Source: Ditylenchus dipsaci (Eukaryota > Nematoda > Chromadorea > Rhabditida > Anguinidae). From it: a stretch of DNA of 64,000 nucleotides. How positions within the stretch are numbered: the stretch's first letter is position 1; each line of letters opens with the position of its first letter. This document shows, in pieces, positions 1 through 9,996 of the stretch. The translations under genes and the position numbers were made by a program. The stretch covers positions 186,001 through 250,000 of the forward strand of contig SADC01000078.1 of assembly GCA_004194705.1 (NCBI GenBank), read 5' to 3'. The notes below the pieces were generated by a model. That model had not been told where the DNA came from. It searched no databases and was given only the letters and a program-made list of their open reading frames with translations.

Positions 1-198
1 AAAGCGTTTCGCCAAATTTTGGCTTGGTCTTCTCTGTTAATTTTTTAAATTTTCGAATTTTTACGCATTTGTGCTCAGGACAGGCCAACGACGGAATCAA
101 ATGTGTGTTTAAAACATATTTTTCGAACATTAAAAAAAAATTGCAAAAAAATCAACAGGGGAGACCAAGGCGAAGAAACATTCGGCCCTTTCTTGACA

Positions 199-423
199 TA
201 CCGTATATGCTCTATTTATCCCCCCGGGGATTATTTTTCAATTCAAATCTGGAAATTTTTGGGTCAATCTCGAATTTTTTGGGTGTAAACCCAAATCTAA
301 AAAGGCGGAACTGGTAGAGCTTGTAAGAAAACACAGTAAACAGGCACGCAAAATCTTTTCCCTGGGCTGACATAAAGGTCCCCGAATTCGAGGGGAGGGG
401 GGATTATTAGAGCATATACGGTA
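199..423. mobile_element. TA-flanked MITE, CCGTAT family
   Basis: Both ends carry the inverted motif CCGTATATGCTCTA, flanked by TA, followed inward by runs of C or G. The interior contains a segment about AATCTAAAAAGGCGGAACTGGTAGAGCT. Related ends and related interiors recur near 7.4, 16.0, 17.6, 21.0, 24.4, 36.0 and 38.6-38.8 kb, so this is a dispersed family. A TA flank suits Tc1/mariner-like MITEs; the superfamily is inferred. The preceding 200 bases hold nothing I can support. Confidence 0.65.
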
Positions 424-497
424 TATAAAAAAAAGGCAAAACTTCCATGAAACAAATTTTTGCCAATGCAAAATATTGATTTTTTTGTTTTTAAGAC

Positions 498-3380
498 TTG
501 TTGAAGAAGCCGGCAAACATTATTTCCTACCATTTCAATCATCAATTGGTCACTGGTCTTTGCTCAATATTTCAGTGCTCCAAACTGTCGACTACTACAA
601 TTGTGTTTCCCACATGTATTTCATTAGTTTGCAAATTTCTTTTTCTACTATTTTACTTTACAAACTATATTAATGCAAAGGAAACTGCGTTTTCCAGTTC
701 CATTTCTTTGCAACAAGAACATGCGACGGAGAAAGTAGTTGCTACAATTCTAGGCACATTTGAGAGTGATGATTTAGCAAACTCTCATCTAGGTTTGTTT
801 GTGGACGACGCTGCACTGCAGTCCCAAGTTAGATTGCTGCAGCAGGACCAGGAGTTCCAGGAGAATATGTCGCTGTCTCTAATTTTGGCTAATGATTCAA
901 ACAGCTATGACCAGCTTTTAGTTAACAGTCTTTCTAATTATTCGGATAATCAGAATGAATTGATCAATGAGCGGTACAAACAGCTACTGACAAGCACTAT
1001 TGACTGGAGGGTGGAGTACATTGCCCATTTTTACGTGAGTTTTTTTTTCTAACCAAAATTAATTTATTGACCTTTATTTATGTGATACAGTTTTCTCTCG
1101 AGACAACACCACCCCTTCAAGTTCATTTCTGCCTAGGGTCCGACATCTTTTCACCTCGATTTTCGAAGTCTTTTGTTGAACTGGTTCGACAGTCCTGTCA
1201 GATTTTTTAAATTTTTGCATTTTTTAAATTTTTGTAAATCTAAACGACTCCTAAGTAATTTTTATGCGCTTCAAATGATAAAAAGCTATTTTTTAACAAT
1301 TTTCCAGATAAAAATAAAAAAAAATTGCCCAATATTTGACCTTTTGCCTCGGGGACCAAGTCAAATAAAGTTTCTGGTCAAATATTGGTCAAAAATTTTT
1401 TTGCAAAAATCGGTTTTTTATGTGGAAAAGTGTTAGAAAACAGCTTTTTCATCGTTTTAAGCACATAAAAATTACTTAGGAGTCGTTTAAACACGATTTA
1501 CAAAATTTACAAAATGCGCCTTTACAAATATGTAACCCCCCCCCCCTTTGACCGAAAAAATTAGGCAAATTACCCCCCCCCCCCCCCCCCCTTGAAAAAG
1601 TTGAAGTTGCGGCCTGACTACATGATGTGACTAAAAATGTGATGAACCAAAAGTAATCGAACTCTCGACTGGTTTAGTGCTGAATAACCAAACTTATCCA
1701 TTTATCCACTGCACCATGCTATAAATGAATTTCTAGTCACACAATTTGCACAGTCCCTTCAATTGATTTAGGTGATGCCCGTACTTCTGCTGATTGGCTT
1801 TATAAATCAGTGCCTAAACTTGCTGACCCTGTCAACCCTGCCTCCACTAGGCTACATGTATTTGAAAGCCTCAGCATTAGCCGATGTACTTGGCATAATT
1901 GCAATAATACCATTTTGTATAAGACATGGAATGCACATAATCCATACTCCAGAATAGCAATGTTGTTTCATGCTCATATCGAGGTAGAAAAGTTTTTTAA
2001 AGCAAGTCTAAGTCACTTTGGCTTTTAGCTACCTTTGGCAAATTCACTCATTACTGCAAGGTTTGTATTAAAAATATATATAACTCAGCTTCAGAGGTCT
2101 TTAGAAAATTTTTAACTGTTCTTGATTTCAGCGCATTATGTTTAGTGGCAATGACCATAGACAGGTACTTGTCCATACGTCACCCGATAGCCTTTTTCAA
2201 CTCACCTGACTCTCGGTCTCGCATAAGAGTGACCTTAACTGTGATCTTTATTCTTTCTTTTGCAATATTTATTCCAAGGTAGTTTTCTAAACGTCAACTT
2301 GTCTTTTAAATATGATTCATTGTTCTTTAGTTGCTGGCAACGAGTGCTTGTGCCTATACTAGAGCGAGATAACAAAACCCTTTGGCGCATTGATAGGAAC
2401 TATAGTTTGAACAACTCGGGTTTATTCAAAATATATGTCATGTTCAGAGAGGTTCGTTCAACTTACAAGGGAGGAACTCTGATTGCGACCTGAATGAATT
2501 TAGATAAATTTTTTGAGCGTATTCTTGTAGAGCGTACCTATGAATATTACTTCCCGCCTCTGAAGAGCAACAAAAAGTAGAGAAAAGACCCATGGGCCAG
2601 TTATGAAAAACCATGATATGGGGATATCGCGTGGCTTTACAGTGACAGTTGAACTACTTTTTGTCACCTTCAGAGCTGAGAAGCCAAATTCACAAGGGAA
2701 TTCTGCACGCTCTACGCAGAATTTTTTTATCGAAGTTCCTCCAGGTCACAGTAAAAGTCCCTTCCTTGTTAGTTTAAGCCTGTTTGTCACGGAAAATGTT
2801 TAGCTAATAGCCAGAATAGGCCCGATATTAGTGCTGTGCTACTAAACATCGAGATGATCCGATCTCTCAGGAGAATATCCAAAAATCGACACACTCAAAG
2901 GGTAGCACATACCGAAGTGACACGCATCCGAGACCAGGACAGAACTAAGATATCTGTTTTGCTCATGATTTCTACAGCTACTTTTGTGGTTTGGTAAATT
3001 ATTTTTAAAAATTTTGAAAATTATACTGTGATAACTATTTCCAATACAGCACACTACCAGCAAGCTTGCTAAGTCTATTCATAGACCAAACTGGTGATGG
3101 TTTGGGAATGCAAATATTCAGATCATTTGCTAATTGCCTACAAGTCTCACAGTATGATGTTTTTCTATTTTATCTATCTGTCAAAAATTATTTTATAAGT
3201 TTTAGTTACATGCACAATTTCTACTTGTACACCATGCTGTCGAGTGAATATAGAAGCGCTTTTCTTTTGCTAATAGGCTGCAAGAGGTATCGCTCACCAG
3301 GACACACATCTGGAGAGGCTGACAGTCCTTCTGGCAAAATACCAAATAATGTGCTTGGAAGAGTCTACTCTCTTAGGTAA
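498..3380 (+). CDS. Rhodopsin-class GPCR, peptide-receptor type (spliced)
   Basis: This is a seven-helix cell-surface receptor, most like invertebrate FMRFamide/neuropeptide receptors. Likely exons are 498-1034, 1772-1983, 2029-2060, 2132-2278, 2331-2451, 2832-2993, 3050-about 3158 and 3206-3380. Exon 1 encodes a possible signal peptide and an extracellular tail with NMS, NDS and NYS glycosylation sites. Exon 2 holds TM1-TM2. Exons 3 and 4 join as PLANSLITASALCLVAMTID, followed by RYLSIRHP (TM3 with an IDRY version of the DRY motif). Exon 5 has the ECL2 cysteine (CWQRV). Exon 6 is the basic third loop plus TM6, which continues as CTLPASLL in exon 7. TM7 ends NFYLYTMLSSEYR, an NPxxY-like variant. 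I could not find the outer half of TM5 in 2452-2831. One base seems missing near 1930, and the junction at about 3158 is out of phase. The start at 498 is uncertain. The ligand cannot be told from sequence. Confidence 0.8.
1205..1520. repeat. Inverted repeat in GPCR intron 1
   Basis: The arm around 1235-1265, with CGACTCCTAAGTAATTTTTA, is repeated as its reverse complement around 1465-1500. The spacer has poly-T and poly-A stretches. It looks like a foldback MITE in the first intron. Poly-C runs follow at 1537-1548 and 1574-1590. Confidence 0.6.
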
Positions 3381-3688
3381 CTTTAGATATAAAAAGTTAA
3401 CGGGTAAAAGTTTGCCAAAGAAATTTTTTTTTTGATATTTTTATATAATTTCTTTCCTAAAGAATTTTAGAGAAACAATTTTTTCGATATCAACTCTTTT
3501 TGAGATCTGAATTCATTTAGTAATAAAAAAATGCTGCCTGGTTACAGTGTAGTTTTTATCACAAACATCTAGGCTTTCATGTAAATAAAAGATAAAAACC
3601 ACGAGGTGGTCAAGCAAAAAATAAAAAAAAATAGAGTAAAAAACTAATTTATAAAAGTTGAGCGCATCTCAAATGGCTGTAAGTACTT

Positions 3689-4076
3689 TCCCCGCCAAAT
3701 TATTCTTTTACCCCGTCAAATCAAATTTTTTTGTTTCTCTGAAGTATTTTGTAATTTTTTCTTTCAATTTTATTGAAGTTTTCACGCCAGCGTGTAGGCC
3801 TGGGTCTCAGCTTTCTAACGAGCTATCAATTTACTTACTAAGATATTGAAAAGTTCAAGAAAAAGTCTTTGTATAGACCGAATTTTTCAACAATTTTATA
3901 CATGCAAGATTTTTTCCCAATTTTTTAAATTTTCGGTAGGTCAGTTGATGGCTTACTAGAAAGTTCAGATTCGGGGCTGCATTCTGGTATAAAAACTTAG
4001 AAACTAATTGAAAACTTTTAGGATGAAAACTAAGTCATAAAATTTGACGGGGTAAAAGAATAATTTTGCGGGGTGA
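3689..4076. repeat. MITE-like inverted repeat with CCCCGCCAAATTATT ends
   Basis: The left end reads CCCCGCCAAATTATTCTTTT and the right end carries its near reverse complement at about 4045-4076. A second internal motif, ACCCCGTCAAAT, is also mirrored. The element lies just downstream of the GPCR stop codon. The remaining bases from 3381 to 4713 show no supported gene. Confidence 0.6.
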
Positions 4077-4713
4077 AACAATTTGGGCCATTTCAAATCA
4101 GGCGAATTTATTTCTTTTAGAATTTTGAAAGAAATTAGCGCATCGGAAAATCTTTTGACCTAAATTGAAATACGCTCAGAATTTCACTTAAAATAATATC
4201 CATTTTAATGGAACTGAATAATATTATTGTTTTAAAGATTCTACAGGTACAATCGTCCAAAAAGAATGGATCTACAACCAAGTACAGAGACCTGAATGGC
4301 TTTAATACAAGCTTAGTTTTAGAACCCTTACCACGAGTATCCTTACCGCTCATCTTCTGAAATCCTCATGTATAAAAGTGCTAATACCAATAAAAATATT
4401 AACAAATGACCAAAACTGATCTCTATTTCTCACAGTTAATCTCAGTCAGCTTCATTTATTGTTTTAATTGTTGAATTTATTTACTGTTAATAAACAAAAT
4501 TCTATTTAGTAATTTTTTGAAGACGAAGAAATTGTTTGCAAAATGAAACACTTGTAAAAAAATCACAAAATATTTTTTACTCTGAAAATTCAGTTTTAAA
4601 TATTTGCCAAATAATATTTGAAAGGCTTTTTGGAACAACACTTGCCTTAATTATTCAGATACAATTTTTGTTTGTCAATAATCTGTTAGAAAGTTAGTTT
4701 GTTTAGCTTCGAA

Positions 4714-6588
4714 ATGACAGGATGTTTTCCTTTTCGGATGTGCCTAGAATGTCTTCAAGGACCGAGTTTTACAGCCACCCAAAGTTATGCGCATCTAAGG
4801 GAAGAAGTGCACAATATTAAGTTGGACACTGGTCATATGGGTTAGTATTTTTAAAACTTTTACAAATAATTATGTAAAACTTTCCAAATTGTAGGCCCAG
4901 ACGTTGTTTTGCTCAAAATGGTAGTAGAATATGTGGTATAGGGGCAGCGCTAGCTACTGCGCCAATAGTTCAAAACAAAGCCTTTTTCCAAGTGCATATC
5001 CAGCAAACAGGTAGATTTTAGATCCTATAAAATGTTATAATTAATTTTAGTTAAATGTTTTCAGGAACTTGGGGTGTGGGGTTAGCTACTAAAACTGCAG
5101 ATTTGTCAAAAGCACCTTTGACTAGCAATGCCTGGACATTGAACAACGAAGGTGTTGTTATGGCTGATGGAAAGTGATCGGCACGATGGACACGCCTTTT
5201 CAAGAAGGAGATACTATTGCAAGTTTTTTGTAGATATTTACTGCCAAGAAATAGCAAATACAGTTAACTAGAACTGTATGTCTTGCATGTACACATGCGG
5301 CGCATTTGAATCCGCGGATTTACGCCAAACGTAGAATTCGAAAATTTTCAGAGCATCTTTAGCCTCCGAGGGGTGTAAACTATTCACCAGCTCTTCTCTT
5401 CCTGTTCGATCTCTACTACATCGGTTTTCTTTCGATAGCTTAAATTCAATGCGGTTTTCAAAACTTCTTCTGTGATGTGAATGTTTGCTCTCCGCCAATT
5501 ATCAGTTGCACATGCACAGCCAAATGCTCAGCCATCTCACCTCCTTGTTTAGAGTTCTGCTAATAGTTGATTTAACTATGGATGCTTCTACATTTACTTC
5601 TTTCACCGTTTCTTAACACTCATCGATAAAAGTCCAACCTGTTCATTGATTCAATGCGGTTTTCAAAACTTCTTCTGTGATGTGAATGTTTGATCACACA
5701 TCTCTCCTACATTTTTCTTCATGTGCATCTATAAGATTCGTCTTGAGCAACAGAGAAATGACGCGACGCTTTTTTCGAAATACATTCAAAATTCTTTATA
5801 AGCTACAGTCCATATGAGCTACACCTCTTTTAAAGCTACACCTTAGTGCGGTCCCAAATGATCATACTCGCACGTTTCGGAAATAGGGCGCCAGCGCCGC
5901 CTATTTTGGGCTATTTTGGAATTTCGACACCGGGCGCCAGGCTATAATAAAGGCGCCGGCTCCGGCGCCGGTATTTTTGTCTGCAAATTGAGTTTTTTAC
6001 AATGAAAAACGTATAATTTCATCTCGAAAATGCTGAATTTAGACAAAAATTCTAAGAAAATTCACAAAAGATTTTTCAAAAATTTTGAAAAAACAGCGTT
6101 GCCGCAAATGTTGTGACAAAGCCGGCGCATTTCAAAAAATCTCGCCGGGCGCCGGTCTTGTAAAAAATCGGTGCCGGCGCCTAGTAGATGTAGATATTTC
6201 TTATTACGAAAAACAGATTCGAGACAGATTCGAAAAACATAAAAAACATTGTTTATAAAAGTGCTAACTATTTTTTAATAAAACTAATATTCAAGAAAAA
6301 AATTATTGAAAATATAGCTGAAAATCAGAGCTCATTTAGAGTTTTTTCATGTGCTAATAAGCTACAATGCAATTAAACATTTTTCAGGGTATTGGCTTTG
6401 ATCACGTAGAACTTAGATTTTTCAAAGGAGAAGAAGCTATTCCTCTGGTCGTTCCAAACATTAGAGGCCAAGTGTATCCTGTACTATATGTTGAAGATAA
6501 TGCTATTCTGGATGCCAAGTTTAGCTCGTTCGATAGCAAAATGCCATTTGGATATGAAGAAATTATGATTGAGCAGACATTACTTTAA
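4714..6588 (+). CDS. SPRYD7: SPRY domain-containing protein 7 homologue (4 exons)
   Basis: Four exons together match the small SPRYD7 (CLLD6) protein along its whole length: 4714-4840, 4895-5010, 5065-about 5218 and 6388-6588. Key pieces are KLDTGHMG and PDVVLLK in exons 1-2, ICGIGAALATAPIVQNKAFF in exon 2, GTWGVGLATKTADLSKAPLT in exon 3, and DHVELRFF with RGQVYPVLYVED and AILDAKFSSF in exon 4. The family binds partners through a single SPRY fold; its exact role is poorly known. Intron 3 is over 1.1 kb and contains repeats. Reading needs one extra base after 4918 (LLK to NGSRICG) and one near 5177 (ADGK to VIGTMDTPFQEGD). These are either sequence errors or signs of decay. The start codon sits in the position expected for the family, and the stop is at 6586-6588. 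Confidence 0.88.
5445..5693. repeat. 43-bp direct repeat in SPRYD7 intron 3
   Basis: A segment beginning TTCAATGCGGTTTTCAAAAC occurs at about 5447-5488 and again at about 5650-5692, essentially identical. This suggests a local duplication of about 205 bp period. The interval between the copies differs, so only the edge is conserved. Confidence 0.6.
5885..6185. repeat. GC-rich GGCGCCGG palindrome element in SPRYD7 intron 3
   Basis: Clusters of self-complementary GGCGCCGG and CCGGCGCC motifs sit at both ends (TAGGGCGCCAGCGCC at left, GTGCCGGCGCCTA at right) around an AT-rich centre. The tips resemble the TAGGG/CCCTA tips of the hAT-like elements in this window. I could not find a clear target duplication, so the class is only inferred. 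Confidence 0.45.
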
Positions 6589-6654
6589 GCTTCTTGTAAA
6601 TATTATTCTGTAAATGCGTTAATTTATAAAAAAAGATTATAATTTTTTATAGGC

Positions 6655-6945
6655 TTAAATTGTTTTACCCTCCAAATTGATTTTTACCCCTCCAAATTAA
6701 ATTTTGAGCAAAATACTCATTTACCCCACCAAGTTATTGATTTACCCCTCCAAATTTTTCATTTACCTCACAAATTTTGAATTTTTAGTCAAATACTGCC
6801 TTGAATTTTGCGGCTATTCGAATTTTATAGTCAAAAATAACTTAGATCGCTCAGAATACCGCCCCGGCGTGGCCAGAAGCCCCTGAAAGTTGGTTTTTGC
6901 GGGTTTACTAACGAGGGAGGGGTAAACGTTTTGCGAAATTTCGAT
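6655..6945. repeat. Inverted-repeat element with TTTACCCCTCC ends
   Basis: Several TTTACCCCTCCAAATT-type units at 6660-6770 face the inverse motif GGAGGGGTAAACG near 6915-6935. A similar right-hand side (GGGGAGGTAAACTTTTGCG, then a conserved flank) recurs at 35825-35900. The interval 6946-7390 holds no gene. Confidence 0.5.
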
Positions 6946-7390
6946 TAAGCGGATAAGAGTTCCAGTTGGACGGGCTAAATCAATCAGTAGTTCATCCTGA
7001 ACCATTCTCAACCATCCGAAACCACCCTAAGCACTGACTTAGGCTAGTTAGATACTGGTTTGGAGCAGTTTATGATGATTTAGGGTGGTTTCAGATTGTT
7101 GAGAGGGGTTCGGGGTGGAATTCTGAGCGATTTAGTTATTAGTTTTGCATCAAATATAATATTGAAGTCCTTAAGAACTCACCAAACAGCAAAACATTCA
7201 TTCATGCTAAAAATATTCTGGTTTTTATGCTCTTATAAATTTTTTCATCCATGTAAAGTAAGGTGAACATTTCTGAATCCCTTTTTTAATCTAAATTTGG
7301 ATTCCAAAGCCCTAGTCGAAAAAAAAGCCGGGGTTAAGACATTGTATGTTTATTGTATGACATGCCAGTTTTTTGTTGGAAATGTTGTGT

Positions 7391-7549
7391 TACCGTATTC
7401 TTTCTAATAATCCACTGTGGGATTATTTTTCGATCGCCAAAAAATTTTGAAATTGTCAATTAAAAATGACCCTCATTCTAAAATCCTAGTAAAAAAAACG
7501 ACGGGTGTGGGTTTATTAAAAGGGTGGGATTATTAGAGAAAATACGGTA
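7391..7549. mobile_element. TA-flanked MITE, CCGTAT family
   Basis: The left end TACCGTATTCTTTCTAATAA is mirrored at the right by TTATTAGAGAAAATACGGTA. The internal C/G run faces the same way as in the copy at 199-423. The interval 7550-8146 has no supported gene; an open stretch at 7712-7897 matches nothing I recognise. Confidence 0.65.
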
Positions 7550-8146
7550 GGTTATTTGGTATAAATTTTTGCATGTTAAGTTTTGCTATAACTGACCCGC
7601 ATAAAAAATCCAGTAGAAAAAAAATTCAAGGAATGATTGCAAAAAAATCCTTATTTTAGTTTGAATCATTGTTTGTACTGAAGAGAATTCAGTTCAACAA
7701 CAATTTTTTAGGTGAGTTTACTCAGTCAACTTGACTGCATATTTCTTATTCGCATTAGTTATGTGATTCGACGTAGACGTTTCGCGAAATTATCAGCTCT
7801 GATACTTTTGCGAAACGCCTGTGTAGGAGTTATAGATCGCCTCCAATGGAGGTTGAATATCGGATGTCTAAGTTTTAGCGATTCGTATATCAGCTAGTTT
7901 CAATTTTTTTGTGTGTAAAGCTATTTTATCTTTCTCGCAATAACCTTTTCACGGAAAAAAATCTTTCTGATAGGTGGATGGAAAATACCGGCTTACGACA
8001 TCCAGCTTTCTTACGATGATTTACGATATTCTGCTTAATTGCCTTATTTGAGTCAAGCTGCGGCGAAAACTGCTTGCAATTATAACGTCATTTTTATATG
8101 TAATATTTTAGTGTAAGTGAAAGCTGCTCGAATCTCGTAAGAAAAA

Positions 8147-8215
8147 ATGGCCGACGAAACGACGATCAAGAAAATCGAGGAGGGATTCTCGAAGCTCCAA
8201 GCCAGCGCCCTTTAA
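8147..8215 (+). pseudogene. Arginine kinase N-terminal fragment
   Basis: An ATG opens 22 codons whose product (ending KKIEEGFSKLQAS) closely resembles the first residues of invertebrate arginine kinases, where the usual text is a short acidic start followed by LEAGFSKLQAS. The similarity stops abruptly after Ala-Ser and a TAA follows; the next conserved block of the family (a Lys-rich helix) is not seen in any frame nearby. Arginine kinase buffers ATP through phosphoarginine. This is best read as a truncated copy or a first exon cut off by a rearrangement. The match is short, so confidence is moderate. Confidence 0.45.
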
Positions 8216-9305
8216 TGGCCCTTTAAAGTCGCAAAATTCCATTTTCTAGTCAAAACATACCCCCCCCCCCCTAAAGTGTGTCCTCGTTTGTGAGGCACAC
8301 ACAAGTGTGTCTACATTTTTGGCATTGGTTTTTCACCCTTTTCATCTTTTTCACATCATTGGACAGTATGATGCAGTATTTTTACCGGTACTTCTCTATT
8401 CGAAATCACGCGTATAACTTTAAAAGCCTAGATGAAAACTTGATTAAAAGTTTTCGAAGTGAGAACAAATCTGATTCCCGTCTTTATTTTTTCATCGCGC
8501 GAAGTCATATCCTAGACAATCAAAGTGTTTCTTTTTTGGTTGTTACAGTATAAATTGTTTTTAAAAGGTAAACATAAATAATTGTTGCATATGACAGGTC
8601 ACTTGAAAGAATATAGAAATATGTCGTCATCCTAATTGTTTATAGTCTCTTTTCTTTTGCTATTTCTGCTGAAATTATTGATCCCAAATAAATGCATATA
8701 TTTTTCTCCTTTTCGACAATATTCTTGCTTTTCTCACGTTTTTTAAAGTTTTATCACTTAGATAACTGCTGGTTATTCAGAAAAGGTCTTTATTTGCTTC
8801 CTTATCTTCAATATTATATAAGTTTTCGTTCGTTGCTTTCTGTATTTTTCGGTTATGAATGGTCATCTCACCCATGAATCGTCAAAGAAACGACACTTCA
8901 CACATTTAACCACAATTTTTTCCAGTCGCTTTACGCAAATTTTGTTATTTTGGCTCTATCCCACGATGGGCAATTTAATTTTTTTAGTTAAGGCTTGGCC
9001 CAAGGTAGGCCATGGTACGTTAAGACCGGCTTAAACATATTTACCAAAGTAAAGAATAAAAAATCATCTTTACGTCCATCTTAAATTGTGCTGGCCTGAT
9101 AGCCCTAGTCGATAAACTTACAGGTGGCCCTGAGAAAAATATTGTACTTTTGTAGTACAAGGCAAATGTTTCCATTGACTGGGAAAAATCTGTTTAAGAT
9201 AAAAAAACCTATTTTCTCCGATTTCAACGCTTTAAACTTAAAGTTTTTCAAAATTTAGATAATTTTTGAGTACAATAAGTATTGATTATTATTTTCAGAC
9301 ACCTT

Positions 9306-9669
9306 ATGGATCAACAGCACCATTCGCCAACAGATCAGCCTCTTATACCTACTTTTCATGCTCATGTCTACTACGTCTTGGAGAAACTGAATCAACAGCT
9401 CAGGATCTATATTCCAACATCAGATCATTTGGGCCAAAATTTGCTACATTAGGAATTTCCACAAAGTTCCTGTAGGTCCACACCTTCAGCCTATGTTCAC
9501 TGTTGAAATTTCATACAAGCAATTTGCTTCGGTGGTCTCTTACCTAATGCTCAACCACAAAAACCTCTCTGTGCTAATACATCCAGAAACTGGTGATGAC
9601 CTCAAAGATCATTCTATACACCCTCTGTGGCTGGGTGATAAATTGCCTCTTGATTTTACAAAATTATGA
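9306..9669 (+). CDS. DOPA 4,5-dioxygenase-like protein
   Basis: The ATG at 9306 lies just after a pyrimidine-rich acceptor-like CAG. The product has the family landmarks in order: FHAHVYY near residue 19, then VGPHLQPMF and the C-terminal LIHPETGDDLKDHSIHPLWLG, with stop at 9667-9669. The family (PF08883-type, extradiol dioxygenases) uses His residues such as those in HAH and GPH to hold iron. It is common in bacteria, fungi and plants and patchy in animals. The first block and the second are in different frames, with the switch between about 9400 and 9440, so one indel is present. An AATAAA signal follows at about 9682. The coding part is intronless here. Horizontal origin is possible but not shown. 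Confidence 0.72.
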
Positions 9670-9996
9670 AATATTTTGGATTAATAAATTATGTTTTAAA
9701 ACAGAATAGGTTTTGGTCTACAACCTTTTTCTACAATTTTAGCTAGTTTACACTAGTGATGTATTTTTGCGATTTTTTGCTCTGATGCGAGAGCAGAGCC
9801 AAAGCCGGAAAATAACACATTACTGGTGTAGACCAGGGAAAAATCTTTTACGTCAAAATCTTATTTTTAGCACCAAGGACCAGCTGAATCGGATCAAATA
9901 GCAAATTTTGTCCAAATACCTAAAATGTACTTATTTTGAGCAAATATTATTTTTTGAAAATTTTAACGTCAAAGCCCTGTAAAAAAGAAATATAAT

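Noticed and set aside
1537..1590. Poly-C runs here and at 38931-38943, 41290-41335, 48070 and 56268 as a regulatory signal
   Set aside because: Most lie at or near element ends (TATACCCCC tips) and their length is not trustworthy in long-read data.
4135..4353. Minus-strand frame starting MSGKDTRGKGSKTK, like a histone H2A N-terminus
   Set aside because: After about 15 basic residues no H2A block can be read convincingly in any frame; a match this short and basic is likely by chance.
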